DNA from: Candidatus Rokuibacteriota bacterium
GTDB lineage: Bacteria > Methylomirabilota > Methylomirabilia > Rokubacteriales > JACPHL01
Direction: 5' to 3'
Length of the DNA: 5,562 nt
NCBI GenBank assembly: GCA_016188625.1
Contig: JACPHL010000276.1
Location: 1 to 5,562 of the forward strand
Under the pieces are notes generated by a model. The model saw only the letters and a program-made list of their open reading frames with translations. It searched no databases and was not told where the DNA came from. Both the position numbers and the translations under genes were made by a program. Of the stretch, positions 1-5,562 are shown one piece after another; position 1 is the stretch's first letter; the number at the start of each line of letters is the position of its first letter.

Positions 1-1
1 C

Positions 2-934
2 GTTCGCGTAAAGCGGGGCGAGCGCCTCGCTCAAGGCGCCGAGATCGAGGTGGCCGCCAAAAAGGTCAAGGGCGCCGAGGCCCCCACGATCGACGGCAAG
101 GTGGACAAGGTCTGGGACAGTGTGCGGGCCACGAAGGTGGTAGCCTCGGAGGGGCCGCAGGGGAAGGTCGAGATCAGCCTGAAGGCCCTCTACACCGAGA
201 AGGAGGTCTTCTTCCTCTTCCAGTGGCCCGACAAGACCATGAGCCTCTCCCGCTTTTACGAGTTCGACGGCAAGGAGTGGAAGAAGACGAAGGGGAACGA
301 AGACTACTTCGCCCTCGCCTGGGACATCGGCAATAGCGTCAAGGATTTTCCCAAGAAGGGGTGCACGGTCCTCTGCCACAAGGTGGACAAGGAGCTTTCT
401 CTCAAGACCAACGCTCCTGGGGAGCGGATCGACTACTGGTTCCACAAGCCCCAGCGGATGGTCGCCGTGGGCCAGGCGGATGACCAGTACCTCACCCACG
501 AGCTGAAGGAGAAGTCGGAGTCGGCCCGCCGGACCGACCCCAAGACCGGCGGCGGGTATGAAGACAACTGGGACAAGGAGGCCAAGCGTCCTAAGTACAC
601 CTTCCCTGAGGGGGTCAAGCCCGGCCCGATCCTCCTGAAGAAGGACGCGGTGGAGATCAAGGACTACGGCAGATTCAAGCCCGGCGATCGCCTCCCCCGC
701 GAGGTCCTGGCCCCCTTCACCGGCTCGCGCGGTGACGTCCAGGCCGGGGCGGTATGGGAGAAGGATCGCTGGACCCTCGAGCTGAAGCGGACCCTGGTCA
801 CCGAAGACAGGGAGAACGACATCCAGTTCGCAGGCCCCGGCCCATACTACTTCGGGATCTCGGTCTGGGACGACGCCGACGACGAGGACCACTCCCACAC
901 CGGGGAGAACGTGCTGAAGCTGATGCTGAAGTAG
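2..934 (+). CDS. Ethylbenzene dehydrogenase-related haem-binding (DOMON-like) protein, 5' partial
   Basis: The frame is open from the first complete codon at base 2 to TAG at 932-934 (about 310 residues visible). A GTG at 50 is a possible start, but it would give a protein with no signal peptide and I see no ribosome site for it, so the true start is probably upstream of the window. After a short lead comes the PTIDGKVDKVWDS segment typical of the EB_dh/DOMON-like beta-sandwich. Later come the SRGDVQAG stretch, the W-LELKRTL strand and the GISVWDDADDEDHSHTG ending, all in family order. Family members bind haem and act in periplasmic electron transfer, as in the gamma subunits of ethylbenzene dehydrogenase and related molybdoenzymes. 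A CTVLCH motif (362-379, CX3CH) suggests covalent c-type haem rather than only the b-type haem of EbdC. The partner enzyme is not in the window. Family call firm; exact role unknown. Confidence 0.8.
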   Translation, partial: VRVKRGERLAQGAEIEVAAKKVKGAEAPTIDGKVDKVWDSVRATKVVASEGPQGKVEISLKALYTEKEVFFLFQWPDKTMSLSRFYEFDGKEWKKTKGNEDYFALAWDIGNSVKDFPKKGCTVLCHKVDKELSLKTNAPGERIDYWFHKPQRMVAVGQADDQYLTHELKEKSESARRTDPKTGGGYEDNWDKEAKRPKYTFPEGVKPGPILLKKDAVEIKDYGRFKPGDRLPREVLAPFTGSRGDVQAGAVWEKDRWTLELKRTLVTEDRENDIQFAGPGPYYFGISVWDDADDEDHSHTGENVLKLMLK

Positions 935-984
935 AGGCCGCTCTTGGTTCCGCGGCAGCGGACAAGAGGTGAAGTGGGAGGTGC

Positions 985-1673
985 ATGATGGACGGGGCGA
1001 TGCGAATCGTCCTTGTGGGCCTCGCCCTTCTGGTTCTTGGCGTCCCTCCCCCTGCCCTTGCCGGGGAGGGGGAGGGGAACGCCCAGGAGGTGAGCCTGCC
1101 CTCCACCCTGGTTACCGAGGGGGCCTTGCCCGCGACCGAGCTGGAGGTGACGTTCACCGTTTCCAAATCCAGCGGGGGGAGAGAGTACGGGCTTAATCTG
1201 AGCAGCATCCAATATGCCCCTGTTCCTTCATTCGGTATCAAGCTGGCGGTCCCGTTCGCCGTCCGCGACCCGAGCGACTCAGAGCCGACAGTGGGCGGGT
1301 TCGGCGACGTTGGCTTGATGGCGAAGTATGCCCCTCTGATGCTCCCCGCTCGGCAGTTTGCCCTCTCGGGGGGCCTCACGCTGACCGTCCCCACAGGCAG
1401 CGAGCGGCGGGATCTGGGGGGGCAACTCGCCGTCTCACCCTTTTTGGCCGCCGGCAAGGGGTTCGGCCCCTTCAGTCTCCAGGCCGACGCCTTCTACAGC
1501 TGGCAGCTGGACCAGCCCCGCAGGGACGAAGAGTGGGGGAGCTCTATCTCACCCCCGGGGTGAGCGTGGAGCCGGCCAAGGGGTGGGATCTCCGGGGCGG
1601 GATCCAGCTCCCCGTGACGAGCGCCAAGGAGTTCGACGGAAACATCATCGTCATCCTCACCAAGGGATTTTAG
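985..1673 (+). pseudogene. Outer-membrane beta-barrel protein (MetA/phenol-degradation transporter-like), frameshifted
   Basis: The first frame runs 985-1563 and ends in an abrupt SISPPG tail. The N terminus has a basic residue, a hydrophobic stretch (IVLVGLALLVLGV) and an ALA-GE cleavage site, so it is exported. The body has alternating short strands and a GFGDVGLMAKY motif typical of small transporter-like outer-membrane barrels (PF13557-type). At the G5 run 1535-1539 the sense moves to another frame, reading ELYLTPGVSVEP, then GGIQLPV and ending NIIVILTKGF with TAG at 1671-1673. A terminal Phe is the usual assembly signal for outer-membrane barrels, so this tail belongs to the gene. Adding one G (six instead of five) restores one frame of about 230 residues. 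That is either a sequencing indel or a real mutation; at about 230 residues it is also somewhat short for the family, so a larger deletion is possible. GGAGG at 977-981 fits ATG 988 (6-base spacer) better than ATG 985. Probably co-transcribed with the haem protein. The transported substrate is unknown. Confidence 0.7.
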
Positions 1674-1696
1674 GCTGGGGCAGAACCTGTCCCAGC
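1674..1696 (+). terminator. Hairpin directly after the restored barrel-gene stop
   Basis: Bases 1674-1682 pair with 1688-1696 (GCTGGGGCA against TGTCCCAGC, one G-T wobble), leaving a 5-base loop. It begins immediately after the stop codon of the restored frame, not of the broken frame, which supports 1673 as the original gene end. There is no T-tract, so it may act with the next hairpin as a terminator or as an mRNA 3'-end stabiliser. Confidence 0.45.
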
Positions 1697-1701
1697 TACC
1701 C

Positions 1702-1729
1702 CCGGGTGGGGCAGGCGCGCCCCACCCGG
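1702..1729 (+). terminator. Perfect 11-bp GC-rich hairpin, candidate terminator
   Basis: CCGGGTGGGGC (1702-1712) pairs perfectly with GCCCCACCCGG (1719-1729) across the 6-base loop AGGCGC. It sits 6 bases after the previous hairpin, between the barrel gene and the sigma-54 promoter. No run of T follows directly (only a pyrimidine-rich TTCTTTCTC some 20 bases on), so intrinsic termination is likely but not certain. A related but shorter hairpin occurs at 4163-4177. Confidence 0.5.
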
Positions 1730-1818
1730 ACGTTGCCTCGCGAGGTCGCCTTCTTTCTCGTATCGTGTAACCTCTTGAAAACGCGGGTGAAAATCTCCCA
1801 ATTGGCCGTCATCTCGGT

Positions 1819-1834
1819 TGGCACCGCCATTGCT
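1819..1834 (+). promoter_or_regulatory. Sigma-54 (-24/-12) promoter for the thiolase-fold/DUF35 operon
   Basis: TGGCACCGCCATTGCT matches the consensus TGGCACG-N4-TTGCW with one difference (C for G at position 7). The invariant GG (1820-1821) and GC (1832-1833) have the required spacing. The predicted transcription start is near 1845, giving a leader of about 64 bases before ATG 1909. Sigma-54 promoters need an ATP-driven activator bound upstream; no activator gene is in the window. Confidence 0.8.
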
Positions 1835-1876
1835 GGAAGAGAAGGGTTGAAGCGCGTGACCCGTAAACTCTGACCA

Positions 1877-1891
1877 GCGGCGATCCGCCGC
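1877..1891 (+). other. Leader hairpin just upstream of the ribosome binding site
   Basis: GCGGCG (1877-1882) and CGCCGC (1886-1891) form a 6-bp stem with a 3-base ATC loop, ending 4 bases before the AGGAGGTG ribosome site at 1896-1903. It lies in the predicted sigma-54 transcript leader. It could influence translation or 5'-end stability, but a short GC stem in GC-rich DNA may also be incidental. Confidence 0.35.
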
Positions 1892-1908
1892 GCGCAGGAG
1901 GTGAGCGC

Positions 1909-3105
1909 ATGGCGAGGAGGGTCGGGATCGTGGGCGCCGCCGTCACCCCCTTCAGGGCGAAGTGGTACGAGAAGACGTACTACGAGCTGGCCCAGATGGC
2001 GACGCGGGAAGCCCTCCGGGACGCGGGGATCTCGCCGCGAGAGGTGGACGCGGTCGTCTACGGCATCTACAACGATATCTTCCAGCGGGCGTGCATCCCC
2101 GAGCATCCCCTCCAGGGCGTTCTCGGCCTCCCCAACAAGCCCGGGGTTCGGGTATCCAACGGCGGCGCCACGGGCGCGTACGCCATGTCCGTGGCCCACG
2201 CCTACGTGGCCGCGGAGCGCTACGACGTGGTGCTGGTCCTGGGCGTGGAGAAGGCCACGGACTGCTTCGACTTCACCTCCATGTCCTCGACGCCGGAGGT
2301 GATCAAGACCATCGGCTGGTCCGGCGACAGCTTCTTCGAGCAGAAGATCGGGTGGACGGCCTCGGACAGCTACGCCGAGGTGGTGCTGGCCTACATGGAC
2401 GAGCACCCGGGGGACCTGAAGCCGGAGGTGACCGCCCGGATCTCGTCGCTCCTGAGCCGGCAGGCCCGCGACAACCCTTACGCCCAGCGCCAGCTCGACC
2501 AGGTCACCCCGGAAGAGGTCATGAACTCCCGCTACATCGTCTACCCGTTCAAGGAGCTGGAGATCTGCGTCTACAGCGAGGGCGCCGCGGCCGTCGTCCT
2601 CGCCTCGGAGGAGCGCGCCCGGGCCATGGCGCGGAACACGGGCACGCCGGTGGTCTGGATCACGGGCGTCGGCGAGGCCAACGAGCACTCCTTCGCCGGC
2701 CGGAACCAGAACCGCTGGGGCCGGATCTACTCGCACCACGTGGCCGCCCAGCGCGCGTACCGGATGGCCGACGTCACCGATCCGCTCAAAGAGATCGACG
2801 TGGTCGAGCTTCACGACGCCTTCGTGCAGCAGCTGGAGATCAGCATGGCCGAGATGGGGTTCGTGCCCCCGGGGCGGGCGGACGCGCTCGTCGAGGATGG
2901 CATCATGATGCCGGGCGGCGAGCTGGCGGTGAACCCGAGCGGCGGCCTGCTCTACTGCGGCCACGCGGTCGGGGCCAGCAACATCATGTCGGCGTGGTCC
3001 TGCCGGAACGAGATGATCCGGAAGGGCTACCGGCGGGGCCTGGTCCACGGCACCGGCAGCACCATCGCCCAGTACGGGGTCGTGCTGCTGCTGGAGCGGG
3101 AGTAG
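1909..3105 (+). CDS. Thiolase-fold (SCP2/acetyl-CoA acetyltransferase-like) protein lacking the nucleophilic Cys; possible aldolase
   Basis: 398 residues, the usual length for the SCP2-thiolase-like family. AGGAGGTG at 1896-1903, 5 bases before the ATG, fixes the start. The N terminus RRVGIVGAAVTPFR and the DAGISPREVDAVVYG segment are typical. The nucleophile loop reads NGGATG (84-89), so the position normally held by Cys in C-A-T-G or C-S-G type loops appears to be Gly86. The catalytic-base regions remain: ELHDAF (His302) and GGLLYCGHAVGA (His352). The last glycine-rich turn HGTGST (380-385) lacks the second Cys of classical thiolases. Classical thiolysis should therefore not work. Thiolase-fold aldolases such as Ltp2 in steroid side-chain degradation lack this Cys and work with a DUF35 partner, and a DUF35 gene follows here 11 bases on. 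Retro-aldol cleavage of a 3-hydroxyacyl-CoA is my inference. A DUF35-bound condensing enzyme or a BbsB-like role is the alternative. Confidence 0.8.
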   Translation: MARRVGIVGAAVTPFRAKWYEKTYYELAQMATREALRDAGISPREVDAVVYGIYNDIFQRACIPEHPLQGVLGLPNKPGVRVSNGGATGAYAMSVAHAYVAAERYDVVLVLGVEKATDCFDFTSMSSTPEVIKTIGWSGDSFFEQKIGWTASDSYAEVVLAYMDEHPGDLKPEVTARISSLLSRQARDNPYAQRQLDQVTPEEVMNSRYIVYPFKELEICVYSEGAAAVVLASEERARAMARNTGTPVVWITGVGEANEHSFAGRNQNRWGRIYSHHVAAQRAYRMADVTDPLKEIDVVELHDAFVQQLEISMAEMGFVPPGRADALVEDGIMMPGGELAVNPSGGLLYCGHAVGASNIMSAWSCRNEMIRKGYRRGLVHGTGSTIAQYGVVLLLERE

Positions 3106-3110
3106 GAGGT
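3104..3110 (+). promoter_or_regulatory. Ribosome binding site overlapping the upstream stop codon
   Basis: AGGAGGT begins inside the TAG stop (3103-3105) of the thiolase-fold gene and lies 6 bases before ATG 3117. It selects 3117 as the start although the same frame stays open far upstream. The overlap implies one transcript and probable translational coupling of the two proteins. Confidence 0.75.
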
Positions 3111-3116
3111 GCGCGC

Positions 3117-4154
3117 ATGAGGGCACGGTCGGCCCGACGCAAAGAGGGGAAGGCAGAAAAGGTCATCCCGCTTCGATTCATCCCCGACAGGGAGGCGAAG
3201 GTCCGGGGGGTGGACGGGACCAGGTGCCTCCTCATGAATGACGCCTTCTACACCTTCTTCGAGCGGAGCATGGGGGAATTCTCCCCGTTCTTCCTCGCCA
3301 TCCGGGACGAGAAGAAGATCCTGGGCTGCCGGTGCCCGCGCTGCGGCCTGGTGCGGGTGCCCCCGTTCGTGACCCACTGCCCGGACTGCGACTACGCGCC
3401 GACGGAGCTCACGGAGGTGGGCCAGGTGGGGCGCCTGATCAGCACCCCGCCGATCACCTACTTCGCCACCTCCCTGTTTCTGGACCGGGCGCCCTTCGGC
3501 CGCGGGCGGGTCGTGCTGGAGGGCGCCGACACCGCCTTGAGCGTGATGCTCTACACGACCACGGGGATCCTGACGCCCGGGATCCTCCAGAAGGGGACCG
3601 AGGTGAAGGTCGTCTTTCGGGATCGCCGGCTGGGCGAGATCGCGGACATCTTCTGCGTGCCCACCGCCGAGCTGACCCCCGGGCAGATCGCCACGCCGGG
3701 GCTCGAGGAGTCGGAGCTCCCCTGGGCGCGCGCGCGGGCCCCGAAGTTCGACAGGCCGAGCCGGGACGAGGTCCGGGCCTACCGGGAGTGCCTGCGGGAG
3801 ATGCGCGCGCTTGCGCGGGCGATGAGTCGCTCCCGGCGCGCCCGGAGCGCCATCCTCGGGTGGAAGCGGAACATCGCGGTCCGGACCAAGGCCGGGGAGT
3901 TCGCCATGGTCATCGACGACGGCGACCTCAGGATCGTCGAGAAGAAGCTCCGGGCCCCCGACTTCATCATGGCGTGCGAGGACCCCCGCGCGCTCCTGGA
4001 CGGCCTTGCCTACCGCGGGGCGTTCACCGACGCGGTGATCCTGAAGAAGATCTGGATCGACAAGAACGAGGAGTTCAACACGATCTTCAAGCTCGACCGG
4101 CTGGCCCGCTTTCTCGCCAGGGAAAAGAAGGAGCGTGCGGCCCGGCAGACGTGA
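3117..4154 (+). CDS. DUF35 zinc-ribbon/OB-fold protein with C-terminal SCP2-like domain
   Basis: 345 residues. Residues 40-70 form the N-terminal helix region usual in DUF35 proteins (FYTFFERSMGEFSPFFLAI). A zinc ribbon follows: CRCPRC (71-76) and CPDC (88-91), so four ligands are likely Cys73, Cys76, Cys88 and Cys91, with an extra Cys71. Residues about 97-185 match the OB-fold, with GQVGRLIST, the GRVVLEGAD strand and GTEVKVVFRD. DUF35 proteins bind thiolase-fold partners and help hold the CoA ester (archaeal acetoacetyl-CoA thiolase/HMG-CoA synthase complexes, BbsA, ChsH2). After an Arg-rich linker (about 205-245), residues 246-335 resemble an SCP2 lipid-carrier domain: FAMVIDDGDLRIVE, a PDFIMACEDPRALLDGL helix and a KIWIDKNEEFNTIFKL ending. 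That assignment is by pattern only. It is translated right after the thiolase-fold gene, so the two probably form one complex. The N-terminal 30 residues are basic and look disordered. Confidence 0.8.
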   Translation: MRARSARRKEGKAEKVIPLRFIPDREAKVRGVDGTRCLLMNDAFYTFFERSMGEFSPFFLAIRDEKKILGCRCPRCGLVRVPPFVTHCPDCDYAPTELTEVGQVGRLISTPPITYFATSLFLDRAPFGRGRVVLEGADTALSVMLYTTTGILTPGILQKGTEVKVVFRDRRLGEIADIFCVPTAELTPGQIATPGLEESELPWARARAPKFDRPSRDEVRAYRECLREMRALARAMSRSRRARSAILGWKRNIAVRTKAGEFAMVIDDGDLRIVEKKLRAPDFIMACEDPRALLDGLAYRGAFTDAVILKKIWIDKNEEFNTIFKLDRLARFLAREKKERAARQT

Positions 4155-4162
4155 GGGGTGGG

Positions 4163-4177
4163 GTGGGGGCGCCCCAC
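4163..4177 (+). terminator. GC-rich hairpin after the DUF35-SCP2 gene, weak terminator candidate
   Basis: GTGGGG (4163-4168) pairs with CCCCAC (4172-4177) over a GCG loop, starting 8 bases after the stop codon. A T5 run lies 20 bases further (4197-4201), too far for a classic intrinsic terminator. Together with flanking bases it resembles the hairpin at 1702-1729. Confidence 0.35.
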
Positions 4178-4268
4178 TGGGTCTTGCCTGCCTCGGTTTT
4201 TGCCGGCACCGCTGGCGGCGGGCTCACGTAACTTACCGCGACGTTGGGCATTTTCTCCGACCAGGGCC

Positions 4269-4284
4269 TGGCACGCGCTTTGCG
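4269..4284 (+). promoter_or_regulatory. Sigma-54 (-24/-12) promoter for the 2-oxoacid oxidoreductase gene
   Basis: TGGCACGCGCTTTGCG matches TGGCACG-N4-TTGC at every fixed base; only the final weak W position differs (G). The predicted start is near 4295, giving a leader of about 22 bases before ATG 4317. The other 162-base intergenic sequence (4155-4316) holds only the hairpin at 4163 and a small GTAACTTAC inverted repeat (4228-4236) as possible regulatory structure. Confidence 0.85.
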
Positions 4285-4316
4285 AAAGGCTCTGCTTAAC
4301 ACAGGGTAGGAAGACT

Positions 4317-5562
4317 ATGTCCGCCATTCAAAAGCCCAGGGTGAAGCCCGCTGAGGGAGCGGAAGCATCCGACGAGCCCCGCTACCCCGGCATTCCCGCC
4401 ACCGCGGACGGCTCCGAGGCGGTGGTCTGGGTGGAGACACACATCTCCCAGGGGGCGTGCGCCTACCCGATCACCCCCTCCACCAACATGGGGGCGGGCT
4501 TCCAGGTGGCCCAGGCCAACGGCAAGAAGAACCTCTGGGGCGAGCCGCTCTTCTTCCTGGAGCTGGAGTCCGAGCACTCCTCGGCCTCCACCTGCGAGGG
4601 GTTCGCCCTAGCCGGCGGGCGCGTCACCAACTTCACCTCGGGGCAGGGCCTGGTCCTGATGAAGGAGGTCCTCTACACGATCGCGGGGAAGCGCCTCCCC
4701 GCGGTCTTCCACGTGGGCGCGCGGGCCCTGACCTCCCAGGCCCTGAACATCCACTGCGGCCACGACGACGTCATGGCCGTGGCGGACACCGGGTGGGGGG
4801 TCCTCTTCGCCGTGAACGCCCAGGGGGCGGGGGACCTGGCCCTCATCGCCCGGCGGGTGGCCGAGGAGGCCGAGACCCCGTTCCTCGTGGCGCAGGACGG
4901 CTTCCTCACCACCCACACCGTGGAGAACGTCCTCCTCCCCGAGCCCGAGCTGATGGCGGAGTTCGTCGGCGACCCCTACGCCGTCACCCGGCTCCGGAAC
5001 CTGATGAACCCGGCCAGGCCCATCATGTCCGGCGTGGTCCAGAACCAGGACGCCTACATGAAGGGGAAGATCGCCCAGCGCTTCTTCTACGATCGGCTTC
5101 CGGGGATCCTCGAGGCCGTCATGGAGCGTTACGCGGTGCTGACCGGCCGGCGCTACGCCCCGGTCCAGGGCTACCGCCTCGAGGACGCCGAGTACGCCAT
5201 CGTCGGGATGGGAGGCCTGGTGGAGACCGCGATGGCGGCCGCCGACTGGATGCGGGCCGAGCGGGGGTGGAGGGTCGGCGCGCTCCACGTGACCGCCTTC
5301 CGCCCCTTCCCCGGCCCCCAGGTCGTCGCGGCCCTCAAGGACCTCGGGGCCGTCGCCGTCATCGAGCGCGTGGACGTCCCCACCGCCCAGTCCAACCCGC
5401 TCACGGCGGAGATCAAGGCGGCCTTCGCCGACGCCCTGACCGGAGCGCCGGGCTATCCGGCGATCGCCGGGATACCGCGGATCTTCTCGGGGGCGGCGGG
5501 GCTCGGGGGGCGCGACATCCGCCCCGGCGACCTCGTGGCGACCGTGGCGAACATGCGGCGCC
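4317..5562 (+). CDS. Pyruvate:ferredoxin oxidoreductase-family protein (domains I and II), 3' partial
   Basis: ATG 4317 follows AGGA at 4308-4311; the frame stays open to the window end, showing 415 residues. The family oxidises a 2-oxoacid with CoA and thiamine diphosphate to acyl-CoA, CO2 and reduced ferredoxin in the cytoplasm. Domain I (about 28-260) has YPITPST (50-56), ELESEHSS (82-89, the thiamine-activating Glu region), TSGQGL (107-112), HVGARAL (132-138) and GHDDVM (148-153), close to NifJ-type enzymes; Arg136 sits where the substrate-carboxylate Arg is expected. Domain II follows (about 300-405): EYAIVGMGGLVETA, then VGALHVTAFRPFP, then AVAVIERVD and finally GLGGRDIRP. The gamma, ferredoxin-like and thiamine-diphosphate-binding parts lie downstream, so I cannot tell a single-chain enzyme from a split one. 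About 27 extra N-terminal residues precede the domain. Pyruvate is the default substrate, but another 2-oxoacid is possible. Confidence 0.88.
   Translation, partial: MSAIQKPRVKPAEGAEASDEPRYPGIPATADGSEAVVWVETHISQGACAYPITPSTNMGAGFQVAQANGKKNLWGEPLFFLELESEHSSASTCEGFALAGGRVTNFTSGQGLVLMKEVLYTIAGKRLPAVFHVGARALTSQALNIHCGHDDVMAVADTGWGVLFAVNAQGAGDLALIARRVAEEAETPFLVAQDGFLTTHTVENVLLPEPELMAEFVGDPYAVTRLRNLMNPARPIMSGVVQNQDAYMKGKIAQRFFYDRLPGILEAVMERYAVLTGRRYAPVQGYRLEDAEYAIVGMGGLVETAMAAADWMRAERGWRVGALHVTAFRPFPGPQVVAALKDLGAVAVIERVDVPTAQSNPLTAEIKAAFADALTGAPGYPAIAGIPRIFSGAAGLGGRDIRPGDLVATVANMRR

Noticed and set aside
1533-1541. Programmed -1 frameshift at the G5 run
   Set aside because: The TGG-GGG context does not allow good re-pairing of the P-site codon after a -1 slip and I see no slippery heptamer, so an indel is the simpler explanation.
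1774-1800. Possible sigma-70 promoter beginning with TTGAAA
   Set aside because: No acceptable -10 hexamer lies 16-18 bases downstream, and the sigma-54 site further on is far stronger.
1583-1873. Plus-strand 96-codon frame across the intergenic region
   Set aside because: It overlaps the restored barrel C terminus, the two hairpins and the sigma-54 promoter, and its product has no signal of being a protein.
1962-3116. Upstream extension of the DUF35-SCP2 frame inside the thiolase-fold gene
   Set aside because: The translation is Arg/Gly/Pro-rich out-of-frame sequence. A strong ribosome site at 3104-3110 and the start of recognisable protein place the start at 3117.
1696-3126. Long minus-strand open frame (476 codons) opposite the thiolase-fold gene
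   Set aside because: Its translation is low-complexity, rich in Arg, His, Val and Gly with no family pattern, as expected opposite a GC-rich gene. It also crosses the sigma-54 promoter and hairpins.
4608-5288. Minus-strand open frame opposite the oxidoreductase gene
   Set aside because: It is the shadow of a clear PFOR-family gene; the His/Gly/Val-rich product has no recognisable motif.

Overview
This is a GC-rich window whose genes all lie on the + strand. It reads like a bacterial chromosome fragment from a respiring, probably anaerobic or facultative lineage. The gene mix (ethylbenzene-dehydrogenase-type cytochrome domain, ferredoxin-type 2-oxoacid oxidoreductase, CoA-thioester chemistry, sigma-54 promoters) would fit an uncultured Rokubacteria/NC10-like or deltaproteobacterial genome. 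No marker gene is present, so that placement is a guess.

Region 1 (2-1673) holds an envelope pair. The first is the 3' part of a secreted haem protein with an ethylbenzene-dehydrogenase/DMSO-reductase haem-binding domain and an unusual CX3CH motif. Fifty bases on comes a small outer-membrane beta-barrel protein with a signal peptide. Its reading frame is broken at a G5 run, and the correct C-terminal strands, ending in Phe, continue in the neighbouring frame. Two tandem hairpins follow the restored stop and probably end this unit.

Region 2 (about 1819-4154) starts with an excellent -24/-12 (sigma-54) promoter and a roughly 64-base leader. It encodes a two-gene operon: a thiolase-fold protein that lacks the usual nucleophilic cysteine, then a protein joining a zinc-ribbon/OB-fold (DUF35) part to a C-terminal SCP2-like domain. 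Thiolase-fold/DUF35 pairs are known for thiolases (BbsAB-type) and for retro-aldolases (Ltp2 with ChsH2-type DUF35). The missing cysteine favours an aldolase-like or otherwise non-thiolytic reaction on a CoA thioester.

Region 3 (4155-5562) has a hairpin resembling one in region 2's leader, then a second sigma-54 promoter matching the consensus at every fixed base. It drives the start of a pyruvate:ferredoxin-oxidoreductase-family gene that runs off the window.

The two closely matched sigma-54 promoters suggest that the thiolase-fold/DUF35 operon and the 2-oxoacid oxidoreductase are switched on together, perhaps by an activator sensing a carbon substrate. A plausible but unproven reading is a substrate-inducible pathway that cleaves a hydrophobic acyl-CoA and passes a 2-oxoacid to a ferredoxin-linked oxidoreductase.
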